From Candidatus Peregrinibacteria bacterium CG_4_9_14_0_2_um_filter_53_11 (GTDB lineage: Bacteria; Patescibacteriota; Gracilibacteria; UBA1369; UM-FILTER-53-11): a stretch of 35,169 nucleotides of DNA. Location of the stretch: the NCBI GenBank assembly GCA_002788775.1, contig PFRX01000022.1, positions 1 through 35,169 on the forward strand, in the 5' to 3' direction. Below, in pieces: positions 1-7,817 of this stretch. The translations under genes and the position numbers were made by a program. The notes beneath the pieces were generated by a model that saw only the letters and a list, made by a program, of their open reading frames with translations, was not told the origin of the DNA and did no database searches. Numbering within the stretch: position 1 is the stretch's first letter; each line of letters begins with the position of its first letter.

Positions 1-1
1 A

Positions 2-2272
2 GACTGTGCAGCAGATGGAACGGTGACTCTCGCCGCGGGTGACGACAAGACCTGTACGATTACCAACAGCGATACGCCGGCACGAATTACTATTATCAAA
101 CAAGTTATTAATGATAATGGAGGAACAGCGCGCGTCCGCGACTTCACCCTCACACTCAACGCCCGAGAGGTAACGAGTGGCGAAGCGAACACGGTCGCTC
201 CGGGAAACTACATAGCCCATGAGCTACTTACGCCCGCACAGCAACAGGCCTACACCGCCTCGAGCTGGACCGGAGACTGTCAGCCCGACGGTCGTGTAAC
301 GCTGGCTGCCGGCGACGACAAAACCTGTATCATCACGAACAACGACCGTCCTTCAGTTGAGACCCGTCTTACTCTAATAAAACAGGTTATCAACGACAAT
401 GGCGGAATCCTCGGCCCCCAGAACTTCCCCCTTTTCGTCAACGACCAGCTCGTTGTAACGGGTGTAACCACGATTTTTGCTCCGGGTAACTACACCGTCC
501 GCGAGACCAGCCAAGCCGGCTACGTAGCCTCAGGATGGAGCGGAGACTGTAGCGCAGACGGACAGGTAACGCTCAGTGCGGGGGAGAACAAAACCTGTTT
601 GATTATCAACGACGACCTTCCCTTCACTCCCCCACCACCTCCACCGCCTCCACCACTCGACATCTGTCCTAATATTCCCGGCAACCAGCTTTACGTACCG
701 GTCGGCTTGATCCGCGATATCAACGGAAACTGTGTTCCTCCGGTCATCGACTTCTGCCCCAACATTCCGGGCCTCCAGCCGGCCATTCCTCCGGGACTCG
801 TCCTTGATGCACGGGGAAACTGTGTCCAACTACTCCGCCCCCAGGGAACACTCGAGAAGCGCGGCTTCTCACTCCCCGCTCGTGGAAATGTCATTCAGCT
901 GGGCCAGCAGGCTCAGTATGAGCTGAACTTCCAGGCGCTCTCACCGCTCCCTCATGTAACAATCTGGGATACGATGCGCCCAACTCTTGTAGGTGATAAA
1001 GGCGGCGAACTCACACTCGACCTCAACGCTTTTGACGGAAGACCCTTCGCCGTGCAGCGGGTCACGCCAACAGGCAGTCAGCCACTCTTCCGCTGTGATG
1101 AGCAGCCCGACGCCCGCGTCCGCACCTGCTACCGCGGCAGCCCCTTCACCAATAACGGGCTAACCGTCTTCAACCTCGACACACTCGAACGCGTCGTCAT
1201 CCTCTACCGAGCAACACTCACCCGCTCAGCAATTACGGCAGAGTTTTGTAAGAACCTGCCCCGCGAGTTCTGTGGTGAGAAGTTCAAGAATGAAGCTCGC
1301 GACAGTCTGGGGAATGTAGCGGGCCAGTTCCTCTACACACCCTGCCCCTTCTTGCTGACGCGTGGAATCGGCGACGTCATTCTTGAGCGCGACCTCAGTG
1401 TCGGTTCAGATATCCTCTCATGTTCGGGACTCCCCAACATCGAAGGTCCGGTCATCCGCCCTGAGATTCCAACACCACCGATGGAGACGCCACGAACCGG
1501 TCCCGACGACATTATAAATGTTCCTCGACACACCGTCTGTAAGCAGAGCAACCAGAACACTAGCTCAATTCCGGAGGCCTTCCGCAATCCGTTCCAGAGT
1601 CTCAGTAGCGGAATCTGTGAGCTCTCTCTCAACCTCTCCGACGATCTGACACGACCCGCCATTGAAAAGGCGATCCTCGCAAACGTCACACGTTTCACTC
1701 GCTTTAACGACAACCTCGGCGTGGGTACGGCACGCACTCTGACAAACCTTACCGAACAGCCCGATGCACCTCTTACCAACCCCAACGCCGCCGTCTACAA
1801 GCTCAAGGGAGCAAACCTGACGATCGATCCATTCGTCCAGCCTGTGGGAAGTGGCTCACGCACCTACATTATTGAGGATGGAGATCTCATCATTAACGGC
1901 AACGTCCGCTTTGATGAGAACGTGACGATCAACTCGTTCAAAGACACACCTTCGATCGCCTTCATCGTGATCAACGGTTCGATTCGCATCGCCCCAACGG
2001 TTACCGAACTTGATGGTGTCTACGTCGCCCTGAAGGGTGAGAGTGAAAACAGCGGTAAGATTTTTGGCTCAGCTCCTTCAGAGCGCTCACTAGTCGTCGA
2101 CGGCTCAATCGTCGGTGATCTGGAGCCACTCTTTGAGAGCCGCAGCTACATCGGCGATGCACGCCGCAACCAAGGTACCATCGTGATTAACTATGGTGGC
2201 TGGCTCTTCTACAACCTCCCACCGGTTCTCCGCGATATTATTACCATTCAAGAAGAACAGGTCGCGCGCTAG
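2..2272 (+). CDS. Large secreted repeat protein (prealbumin-like repeats, CPNIPG motifs), 5' truncated
   Basis: The reading frame is open from base 2, so the true start lies upstream; the GTG at 23 sits inside a repeat and is not a start. Two full tandem units (about 94 and 86 residues, bases 83-364 and 365-622) and the end of a third share K-Q-V-I-N-D-N-G-G near their start, A-P-G-N-Y in the middle and G-D-C...K-T-C near their end. This pattern resembles prealbumin-like or SpaA-type beta-sandwich repeats with one probable disulphide each. A proline run follows, then two copies of C-P-N-I-P-G...G-N-C-V (about 660-830), a DUF11-like stretch (about 845-1220) and a beta-rich C-terminal third with repeated I-N-G-x-I/V turns that suggests a beta-helix. 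I infer a secreted or surface protein; no enzyme motif is seen. Function unknown. Confidence 0.8.
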   Translation, partial: DCAADGTVTLAAGDDKTCTITNSDTPARITIIKQVINDNGGTARVRDFTLTLNAREVTSGEANTVAPGNYIAHELLTPAQQQAYTASSWTGDCQPDGRVTLAAGDDKTCIITNNDRPSVETRLTLIKQVINDNGGILGPQNFPLFVNDQLVVTGVTTIFAPGNYTVRETSQAGYVASGWSGDCSADGQVTLSAGENKTCLIINDDLPFTPPPPPPPPPLDICPNIPGNQLYVPVGLIRDINGNCVPPVIDFCPNIPGLQPAIPPGLVLDARGNCVQLLRPQGTLEKRGFSLPARGNVIQLGQQAQYELNFQALSPLPHVTIWDTMRPTLVGDKGGELTLDLNAFDGRPFAVQRVTPTGSQPLFRCDEQPDARVRTCYRGSPFTNNGLTVFNLDTLERVVILYRATLTRSAITAEFCKNLPREFCGEKFKNEARDSLGNVAGQFLYTPCPFLLTRGIGDVILERDLSVGSDILSCSGLPNIEGPVIRPEIPTPPMETPRTGPDDIINVPRHTVCKQSNQNTSSIPEAFRNPFQSLSSGICELSLNLSDDLTRPAIEKAILANVTRFTRFNDNLGVGTARTLTNLTEQPDAPLTNPNAAVYKLKGANLTIDPFVQPVGSGSRTYIIEDGDLIINGNVRFDENVTINSFKDTPSIAFIVINGSIRIAPTVTELDGVYVALKGESENSGKIFGSAPSERSLVVDGSIVGDLEPLFESRSYIGDARRNQGTIVINYGGWLFYNLPPVLRDIITIQEEQVAR
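83..622 (+). repeat. Two tandem protein-coding repeats (prealbumin-like units)
   Basis: Bases 83-364 and 365-622 encode two homologous units. A third copy is cut by the window start and only its last ~27 residues are present. Identity is highest at the unit starts (K-Q-V-I-N-D-N-G-G) and the Cys-containing ends. Synonymous differences between the copies suggest an old duplication rather than recent slippage. Confidence 0.75.
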
Positions 2273-2280
2273 TCCAAGCG

Positions 2281-2310
2281 TTGTGCCCCAAAAGAAAGCT
2301 ACGGTACAAT
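2281..2310 (+). promoter_or_regulatory. Predicted holA promoter
   Basis: TTGTGC (2281-2286), an 18-base spacer, then TACAAT (2305-2310). The expected transcript start near 2317 is downstream of the ATG at 2309, which excludes that ATG and supports the ATG at 2342 as the holA start. Confidence 0.55.
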
Positions 2311-2341
2311 GAGCGGGAACCTCCCTCTCATCCCCTGTTTC

Positions 2342-3316
2342 ATGGCCGCTTTCCTCTTTTTCGGCAGTGACGTCTACAGCCAGACACAGAAGCTGCATTT
2401 CTGGAAGACTGAGTTTGAAAAAAAACACGGCGAGCTGAACATCTCAATCCTCGATGGCGCACAAGTGCCGCCCGGCGAGATAATCAGTGCCGTGAACTCG
2501 GTCCCCTTTTTGGGTGAGAAGCGCTTGGTGATTGTGAAAAACTTCCTCTCACAGGGCGACGCCGAAAACCATAAGCCCCTCACCGAACTGCTCAAGGACA
2601 TTCCCGACTTCACCGTCCTTATTTTTAGTGAGTTCGGAGCTGTCGATCGCCGCCTCTCTCTCTACAAAAAACTTAAAAAAGAGGCGACGATTGAAGAGTT
2701 TGCCGCTCTTGAAGGAACAAAACTGACCAACTGGATTGCCGGCTACGTTACCAAACATGGCGGAAGCATCAGACATGACGCCTCACTGCTCCTGGCTCAG
2801 CAGACCGAGGGCAACCTCTACCGCTTGGAGAATGAGCTCCGCAAGCTGGTGGGCTACACCAATGGGGAGCGAGAGATCGGACTCAGAGAGGTAGAGCTTT
2901 TAGTGAAGACGAGCTTCTCAACCTCAATCTTCAAACTCACAGACAGCATTGGGCAGAAAAATCAGCGCCTGGCACTCAAAACCCTCCACGAGCTGATCGA
3001 CAGTGGTGACGAGCTCCACGGCATCCTCTACATGATCATGCGTCAGTTCAGAATAATTACGGGAGTTAAAGACTTGGTCGATCGAGGGCTGCGCCAAGAT
3101 GAGATAACGAGCGAGCTCAAGGAGCATCCGTACGTGGTGAAAAACACGATGGGACAGGCACGCAAATTCTCAATGACTCAGCTAAAACGAGCCTACAAAC
3201 TCCTGCGGGAGATAGATACGCGCCTCAAGACCGGGGGGATCAGGATTGTGACGGGAGACAACCGCGAGTTCGTCCTCGCCCTGGACACGCTCATAGTAAG
3301 ACTCTGCGAGGCTTAA
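2342..3316 (+). CDS. holA: DNA polymerase III subunit delta
   Basis: This subunit of the clamp loader opens the beta sliding clamp and loads it onto primed DNA. The 324-residue product begins with the family's usual hydrophobic strand and turn (F-L-F-F-G-S-D-V-Y) followed by a divergent AAA+-like domain without a working Walker A, then a helical lid and C-terminal collar domain rich in Lys, Arg and Leu (about 200-324). Length matches HolA proteins (about 320-345). The in-frame ATG at 2309 would add 11 residues before the conserved first strand and overlaps a predicted -10 box, so I chose 2342. The gene follows the surface-protein gene by about 70 bases and seems to have its own promoter. Sequence is divergent, as is normal for delta, so the call rests on overall layout. 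Confidence 0.85.
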   Translation: MAAFLFFGSDVYSQTQKLHFWKTEFEKKHGELNISILDGAQVPPGEIISAVNSVPFLGEKRLVIVKNFLSQGDAENHKPLTELLKDIPDFTVLIFSEFGAVDRRLSLYKKLKKEATIEEFAALEGTKLTNWIAGYVTKHGGSIRHDASLLLAQQTEGNLYRLENELRKLVGYTNGEREIGLREVELLVKTSFSTSIFKLTDSIGQKNQRLALKTLHELIDSGDELHGILYMIMRQFRIITGVKDLVDRGLRQDEITSELKEHPYVVKNTMGQARKFSMTQLKRAYKLLREIDTRLKTGGIRIVTGDNREFVLALDTLIVRLCEA

Positions 3317-3371
3317 CGCCTAGTTTCACCTTGGTATAAACGACGGATAAGCTCCTTTTGCCCATCATTTT

Positions 3372-3399
3372 TTGACAAAAAAATACGATGTGTTATCAT
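3372..3399 (+). promoter_or_regulatory. Strong extended -10 promoter
   Basis: A perfect -35 TTGACA (3372-3377), a 16-base spacer and TATCAT (3394-3399) preceded by TG one base upstream (extended -10). It drives the 331-aa orphan gene at 3432. The in-frame TTG at 3372 is part of the -35 box and cannot be the start codon. Confidence 0.7.
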
Positions 3400-3431
3400 G
3401 CATAACCAGCCCCTTCCTCATCCTAAAAACC

Positions 3432-4427
3432 ATGAAGCTCACCGACCACCCGCTCGCAGAACAACTGAGACAGATACAGACCGACCTTCTGCCCCTTGCC
3501 CCGGACTACTCAAGAGAAGTGGTCGCCCGTGCTCAGGGCGTTGATAGGATTGGAGCAGTAGCCAGGACTCTAGTCGCTCGAATAAAAGATGGCTTTGGCA
3601 TGAACAGACACGGAACAATTTCACGCATAACTGCCGGAGCCCAGGAGGTTGCTAACACAGCAACCGGGATCGAAGGGCTTACACCAAAAGTACGCCTCAC
3701 ACTCTATGGCGAGACCGAGAAGACCATAGCAGCGGTCAAAGCTGCAGCTGCAGAAAGCGGAACATCCGTAAGAGGGATCCTCGAAGATGCTAACGCTCAA
3801 CTAAGTGCAAAACTACATACTATGCGCCATCTGGGCAGCCTTGCCGACTTTCCGGAAGATGCTGAAGCTGCAAGACGCTCAGAGCTGGGAGAGGTTCTCA
3901 ACATGAGCAGGATTCCACATTTAGTGGGAGTTTTTACTCCGGGAGCCAGTACTCAGCACCAGCTCCGCCCTGTAGGTTTTTTGACAGACCTCGCCATCGC
4001 CGATGAGCATGTCCCCAGCAGACCAGACTATGAAGAGCTCCGCCGCTCGGCAGTAGTAGGAATAAGGGAGTTGTGTGACAAACTGATGGACTCAGGCGAA
4101 ACCGGGCTGAACGGCCGCACACCTCTCAAACTCAGCTTTAACAGCCACGAACAACTCGATACCGTCGGCGGACACGCTGAAGTTTTGGCCCTGCCGCTTG
4201 CAGACATTAGCATTAAGTATCGCTGTGGAAAGGCTAATAAGGAGCAAAGTGTCACCTATCAAGTTGATTCGACGCAGAACGGAGTAGTAATAATGAAACG
4301 CGTTGTCGCTCCCGCCACGGTCTTCGATAACGAGCTCTGCCTCGGCTATGCACGACTTAGAGCGCAGCAGCGTGAAGATCGCCGCACACTTATGCCGGCG
4401 GGAGATCTAATGGCAAATGCCGGCTAA
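3432..4427 (+). CDS. Hypothetical protein, 331 aa
   Basis: I do not recognise this protein. Starting at ATG 3432 it has 331 residues, no signal peptide and no membrane segment, so it is probably cytoplasmic. The first half is helical and Ala-rich (an A-A-V-K-A-A-A-A segment near residue 95). The second half is mixed and carries a short polar patch (F-N-S-H-E-Q-L-D-T-V-G-G-H-A) near residues 235-248. No nucleotide-binding or metal-binding signature is convincing. It is preceded by one of the best promoters in the window and followed, 63 bases later, by the TrmB-like regulator, so the two may be functionally linked, but the regulator has its own promoter. It may be lineage-specific. Confidence 0.75.
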   Translation: MKLTDHPLAEQLRQIQTDLLPLAPDYSREVVARAQGVDRIGAVARTLVARIKDGFGMNRHGTISRITAGAQEVANTATGIEGLTPKVRLTLYGETEKTIAAVKAAAAESGTSVRGILEDANAQLSAKLHTMRHLGSLADFPEDAEAARRSELGEVLNMSRIPHLVGVFTPGASTQHQLRPVGFLTDLAIADEHVPSRPDYEELRRSAVVGIRELCDKLMDSGETGLNGRTPLKLSFNSHEQLDTVGGHAEVLALPLADISIKYRCGKANKEQSVTYQVDSTQNGVVIMKRVVAPATVFDNELCLGYARLRAQQREDRRTLMPAGDLMANAG

Positions 4428-4432
4428 GGGGC

Positions 4433-4461
4433 TTGTTCTGAGATCGGGCCAGAGGTATCAT
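4433..4461 (+). promoter_or_regulatory. Promoter of TrmB-like regulator
   Basis: TTGTTC (4433-4438), a 17-base spacer and TATCAT (4456-4461). The transcript should start around 4468, inside the palindrome described next. Confidence 0.6.
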
Positions 4462-4462
4462 T

Positions 4463-4484
4463 TTGTTGTAGTTTCCTACAACAA
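4463..4484 (+). promoter_or_regulatory. Palindromic operator, probably autoregulatory
   Basis: Perfect 9-base inverted repeat: TTGTTGTAG, spacer TTTC, CTACAACAA. It begins one base after the -10 box, covers the expected transcript start and ends six bases before the ATG of the regulator. This is a classic repressor position. With no U-run after it and its place upstream of the gene, a terminator is unlikely. Binding by the downstream TrmB-like protein is an inference. Confidence 0.65.
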
Positions 4485-4490
4485 CTTACT

Positions 4491-5297
4491 ATGGACCTTC
4501 TCCCCGTTATAAAAAATATCGGCCTGAGCGACAAAGAGTCACGCGTCTATCTTGCCTGCCTTGAGCTGGGGAGTTCGGCCGTCAGCGAGATCGCCAGGCG
4601 CGCACGCATTAACCGGGTGACCTGTTACAGCATCCTGGAAAAACTTATGCAGAAGGGGTTGATAAGCTCCATACGGCAGGAAAATAAGATTCTTTTTGAT
4701 GCGACCGACCCAAGGCTCGTCTCAAATGATATGACTCAGCGGGCAAAAGAGTTCAGAGCGGCTCTCCCAGAGTTTCGTCGTCTCCGCGGCGATGTCATCC
4801 ACCCGAATGTGCGCTACTTTGAAGGGCTCGAGGGCGTTAAGGCAATCTATGAAGACACGCTCACCAGCTCGAGCGAGATACTGAACTACTCGAACTCACG
4901 CGAAATTCGTCAGCACTGGCCTGAGTACGATAGCGAGTATGTAAGTCAGCGCGTCAAACATAAGATCTTCCTACGGGGCATCTCTCCTATGGATGAGCAC
5001 GGACTGAGCGTCCACTCTCGGGACGGGATAAGCTTCCGTGAGATCCGCCTGGTCCCCTCGGAAGAGTTTACCTTCACCAACGAGATCAACATCTACGACG
5101 ATAAAGTGGCGATCATCTCTTTTCAAGACGTACCACCCATTGGGATGATCATCCAGTCGGCGGCAATTGCCGCAACACAGCGTGATATTTTTACGATGGC
5201 ATGGCGATTTGCGAGCGCATTTGATGCCACTGCGTCAGCGTCTGGTAGTAAGCGCCGGCCTGCAAGAGACGCGACTCGCCAAACTGGGGCCCGATAA
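4491..5297 (+). CDS. TrmB-family transcriptional regulator
   Basis: Residues about 1-75 form a winged helix typical of TrmB-type regulators: L-S-D-K-E-S-R-V-Y-L-A-C-L-E-L-G, then S-E-I-A-R-R-A-R-I-N-R-V-T-C-Y as recognition helix, then L-I-S-S-I as the wing. A short linker leads to a C-terminal sensor-like domain (about 105-240) as in other bacterial TrmB-like proteins; the ligand cannot be told. The ATG at 4491 lies just after a promoter and a perfect palindrome, suggesting autoregulation. The last 35 residues or so are encoded by DNA that is antisense to the end of gatA (107-base tail-to-tail overlap). They are Ala/Ser/Arg-rich and low in complexity, as if an original stop was lost. Confidence 0.8.
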   Translation: MDLLPVIKNIGLSDKESRVYLACLELGSSAVSEIARRARINRVTCYSILEKLMQKGLISSIRQENKILFDATDPRLVSNDMTQRAKEFRAALPEFRRLRGDVIHPNVRYFEGLEGVKAIYEDTLTSSSEILNYSNSREIRQHWPEYDSEYVSQRVKHKIFLRGISPMDEHGLSVHSRDGISFREIRLVPSEEFTFTNEINIYDDKVAIISFQDVPPIGMIIQSAAIAATQRDIFTMAWRFASAFDATASASGSKRRPARDATRQTGAR

Positions 5298-6684
5298 GCT
5301 GGAAGCCGACGGGGAGATTTTTTTCGGAAGAGAAGCCACACGGAAGAGCCAAGCTCGGCAGCCCGGCACAGTTAATTGCGACGGTGAAGACGTCTTCAAG
5401 GTACATCTGGACCGGATCGCTGGTATGCTCGCCCAGCTTGAAAGCCGGCGTCGGCGTCGTGGGAGCAAGAAGTATGTCGACCTCTTCGAAGGCACGCTGA
5501 AAGTCCTGAATAATGAGAGTTCTAACCTGCTGAGCTTTCTTGTAATAAGCGTCATAATAGCCGGACGAGAGGGCGTAGGTTCCCATCATGATACGGCGCT
5601 TCATCTCGGGGCCGAAGCCCTCACCGCGGGCCTGGCGGTAGTACTCCTCAAGTTCGAGCTCAGCGCCCTTAGCAACAGCCTCCGGCCCGGGGCCATACCG
5701 GATACCATCGTACCGAGCCATATTCGCACTGACCTCGGAAGGACAGATAATATAATAAACCGCGAGCGCCGAAGGCGTGAGCGGGAGGCTCACCTCCTTA
5801 AGAATCGCACCTTCTTTTTCAAGAACTGCAGCCGCATCTCTCACGAGCTGAGCGACCTCTGGATTCAGAGCCTCACTAAAATACTCTTTGGGAAGACCGA
5901 TCTTAAGCCCATTAAGACAGGGCTGGCCGAGGGAGTTCAGATAGTCGGGAATATCCAGCTGTGGAGTCGTCGTATCGTGAGGGTCGTGGCCGGCGATGGC
6001 CTTCAGAACAATCGCAGCATCGCGAGCATCTTTTGTAAGGGGCCCAATAGAGTCGAGTGAGGAGGCCATGGAGATCACTCCAAAACGCGAGACGCGGCCA
6101 TAGGTGACTTTGAGGCCGGTTATGCCACAGTAGGCGGCGGGCTGACGGATCGAGCCACCCGTGTCCGTTCCAAGAGCGTAGATACACTCATCGGCGGCAA
6201 CGGCGGCGGCAGAGCCTCCGGAAGAGCCTCCCGGCGTTCGCTCAAGATCCCAAGGATTATGAGAAGGACCGAAGCAGGAGCTCTCGGTCGAACTCCCACA
6301 GGTAAACTCATCGGTATTCGTCTTCCCCACAAGAACCATGCCGGCATCTTTAAGTTTCCCCACTACCGTCGCATCGTAAGGCGGGACAAAGTCTCTGAGA
6401 ATATTCGAGCAGGCGGTTGTGGGCAGACCTTTAGTACAGAAGACGTCCTTCAGACCACAGGGGATACCATCAAGTTGGGAGAGCGGACTTCCCTTCTCAA
6501 AACGCTCATCGGCACGAGCAGCAGAAGCGAGCGCGCCCTCCTCATCGACATGAACATAGGCCCTCACCGCACCATCGCGCTTGGCGATCTGGTCAAGCAC
6601 CGACTTCGTGAGCTCAACCGAGGAAAAAGTTTTAGAGCGGAGGCCTTCGGCTGCCTCGTGAATTGTCAGGCGGGCAAGATCCAT
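5191..6684 (-). CDS. gatA: Asp-tRNA(Asn)/Glu-tRNA(Gln) amidotransferase subunit A
   Basis: GatA is the glutaminase of GatCAB, which turns Glu-tRNA(Gln) and/or Asp-tRNA(Asn) into Gln-tRNA and Asn-tRNA. At 497 residues it has the family length (about 485). The amidase-signature triad falls at the canonical positions: Lys79 in G-L-K-D, Ser154 in P-G-G-S-S-G-G-S and Ser178 in D-T-G-G-S-I-R. The start at 6684 lies 8 bases after the gatC stop, so the two form one operon. gatB is not in this window. The 3' end overlaps the convergent regulator gene by 107 bases with no terminator visible between them. Confidence 0.97.
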   Translation of the reverse strand: MDLARLTIHEAAEGLRSKTFSSVELTKSVLDQIAKRDGAVRAYVHVDEEGALASAARADERFEKGSPLSQLDGIPCGLKDVFCTKGLPTTACSNILRDFVPPYDATVVGKLKDAGMVLVGKTNTDEFTCGSSTESSCFGPSHNPWDLERTPGGSSGGSAAAVAADECIYALGTDTGGSIRQPAAYCGITGLKVTYGRVSRFGVISMASSLDSIGPLTKDARDAAIVLKAIAGHDPHDTTTPQLDIPDYLNSLGQPCLNGLKIGLPKEYFSEALNPEVAQLVRDAAAVLEKEGAILKEVSLPLTPSALAVYYIICPSEVSANMARYDGIRYGPGPEAVAKGAELELEEYYRQARGEGFGPEMKRRIMMGTYALSSGYYDAYYKKAQQVRTLIIQDFQRAFEEVDILLAPTTPTPAFKLGEHTSDPVQMYLEDVFTVAINCAGLPSLALPCGFSSEKNLPVGFQLIGPQFGESRLLQAGAYYQTLTQWHQMRSQIAMPS

Positions 6685-6692
6685 AGCAGAAG

Positions 6693-6989
6693 TTAAAAAA
6701 CGTTGGGAACGATAATCTGCCCACTCTGCTCATCAAAACGCTGAGAGCAGTTAAGCAGCTCAGCAGGTTCAGCGAGAGGTTTTTTGAGCTCGGCGTCCTC
6801 GCGGAGAATAGTGGAGAGGCCGGTAACTTGAGCTGTAGCAGCAACACCCTGGGTATCAACAGACTCAAGCTGCTCTACATAACCAACAATTCCCGAGAGC
6901 TCATGAGCATAACGTTCCAGCTCCTCATCGGTGAGCCCAAGACGAGCGAGATTGGCCACATGTGCAACCTGTTCTTTAGTAAGTTTCAC
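6693..6989 (-). CDS. gatC: Asp-tRNA(Asn)/Glu-tRNA(Gln) amidotransferase subunit C
   Basis: GatC is the small linker subunit that wraps between GatA and GatB. The 98-residue product has the family opening (M-K-L-T-K-E-Q-V-A-H-V-A-N-L-A-R-L), a two-helix N-terminal half with L-S-G-I-V-G-Y-V-E-Q-L, and the extended C-terminal tail (L-R-E-D...). Length matches GatC (about 95). It is the first gene of a gatC-gatA operon, divergent from the small membrane protein gene at 7057. An extended -10 (TGC then TACACT on the minus strand, 6997-7005) lies 8 bases upstream, predicting a very short leader. Confidence 0.95.
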   Translation of the reverse strand: MKLTKEQVAHVANLARLGLTDEELERYAHELSGIVGYVEQLESVDTQGVAATAQVTGLSTILREDAELKKPLAEPAELLNCSQRFDEQSGQIIVPNVF

Positions 6990-6996
6990 GCTCGAG

Positions 6997-7045
6997 AGTG
7001 TAGCACAAACTGGGCATTGTGCTCCACTCTGGTTCAGTTTATGCT
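6997..7045. promoter_or_regulatory. Divergent promoters for gatC (-) and the 7057 operon (+)
   Basis: Minus strand: extended -10 TGCTACACT (6997-7005) with no good -35. Plus strand: TTGTGC (7017-7022), a 17-base spacer and TATGCT (7040-7045), giving a start only a few bases before the ATG at 7057. The two elements lie back to back, so one bound regulator could affect both. Confidence 0.45.
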
Positions 7046-7056
7046 TATAACCAAGT

Positions 7057-7392
7057 ATGGAACTCTACGACCAGATACGAAAAATCGCCTTTGTCTTCTT
7101 TGTGGTTCTCGGCTTGGGACACTTTCTGGCAGGCCTCTTTTTTGTTAACGGTTACAGCCCCGAGCTCAGCCTCACGACAAATCGAGTTCTGTTTATTCCA
7201 TTCGTCATATCTGCCTACACCTTCGGCTTTGCTCACCTAAAATATCGCCTGATCGAGTACGGAGCAAATCCCCACTGGCTCACACCGGCTGCAATCAGTT
7301 TGGGCACGGTTATCTTCCTCACACTGCTGATCGTTGAGATCTTTATACCCGATGGGGCACATCCCCTCCTTTCCACGATGACATCCCTATGA
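7057..7392 (+). CDS. Small membrane protein, 111 aa
   Basis: Not recognised as a named family. Three hydrophobic segments are clear: about residues 10-30, 43-60 and 77-97, with short polar loops and the N-terminus probably cytoplasmic. No catalytic motif is seen. The ATG follows a predicted -10 box by about 11 bases. Its stop overlaps the next start by four bases (ATGA at 7389-7392), so translation is probably coupled to the nucleotidyltransferase. It opens a four-gene transcript ending with recO; nothing in the neighbours defines its role. Confidence 0.7.
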   Translation: MELYDQIRKIAFVFFVVLGLGHFLAGLFFVNGYSPELSLTTNRVLFIPFVISAYTFGFAHLKYRLIEYGANPHWLTPAAISLGTVIFLTLLIVEIFIPDGAHPLLSTMTSL

Positions 7393-7817
7393 AGAAAAAA
7401 CGAGTAATGGCTTTTGGGACCTTTGACCACTTTCACGCGGGCCACGAGTTCTACCTCAAGGAGGCGCGGAAGCTGGGAGACGAGCTTGTTGTGATCATCG
7501 CACGAGATCAGACGGTCCAGAAGATCAAGGGACGACTTCCCGACACTAATGGAAAAGAGAGGCTCAAGGCCGTCTCAAAAAGTGGACTGGCCGAGAAGGT
7601 CGTTCTGGGCGAGGAGGGCGACAAGTACAAGGTGCTAAAAAAGTATAAGCCCGCGGTCATCGCCCTCGGCTACGACCAGTTTGCCTTCACCTTCCGGCTC
7701 AACAAGTTCCTTATAGATAACGATCTGGATAGCCACATCGTCCGCATTGACTCCTACCAACCGGATGTTTACAAAAGTTCGCTCATCCGCGAACGCAAAA
7801 ACACGCCCAAGCCATGA
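7389..7817 (+). CDS. Cytidylyltransferase-family protein, FAD-synthase (RibL)-like
   Basis: Nucleotidyltransferases of this superfamily transfer AMP or CMP from an NTP to a phosphorylated acceptor. The 142-residue protein has the nucleotide-binding H-A-G-H at residues 16-19 in a G-T-F-D-H-F-H context, and a C-terminal S-S-L-I-R-E-R that corresponds to the second ATP-binding motif. The stretch V-I-A-L-G-Y-D-Q is typical of archaeal-type FAD synthase and glycerol-3-phosphate cytidylyltransferase relatives. The single-domain length of about 150 fits those and not bifunctional RibF (about 310). The substrate is not certain; FMN adenylylation is my best guess. It overlaps both neighbours by four bases (ATGA), implying translational coupling with ftsX. 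Confidence 0.75.
   Translation: MKKKRVMAFGTFDHFHAGHEFYLKEARKLGDELVVIIARDQTVQKIKGRLPDTNGKERLKAVSKSGLAEKVVLGEEGDKYKVLKKYKPAVIALGYDQFAFTFRLNKFLIDNDLDSHIVRIDSYQPDVYKSSLIRERKNTPKP

Noticed and set aside
3372-3431. Upstream TTG start for the 331-aa gene
   Set aside because: The TTG is the -35 box of a near-perfect promoter, so it is not transcribed.
5167-6060. A 297-residue open frame on the plus strand opposite gatA
   Set aside because: GatA on the other strand has the full amidase triad at canonical positions; the plus-strand frame has no domain.
7386-7392. UGA recoding as in Gracilibacteria
   Set aside because: UGA ends genes here in compact ATGA overlaps and no conserved protein reads through a UGA.
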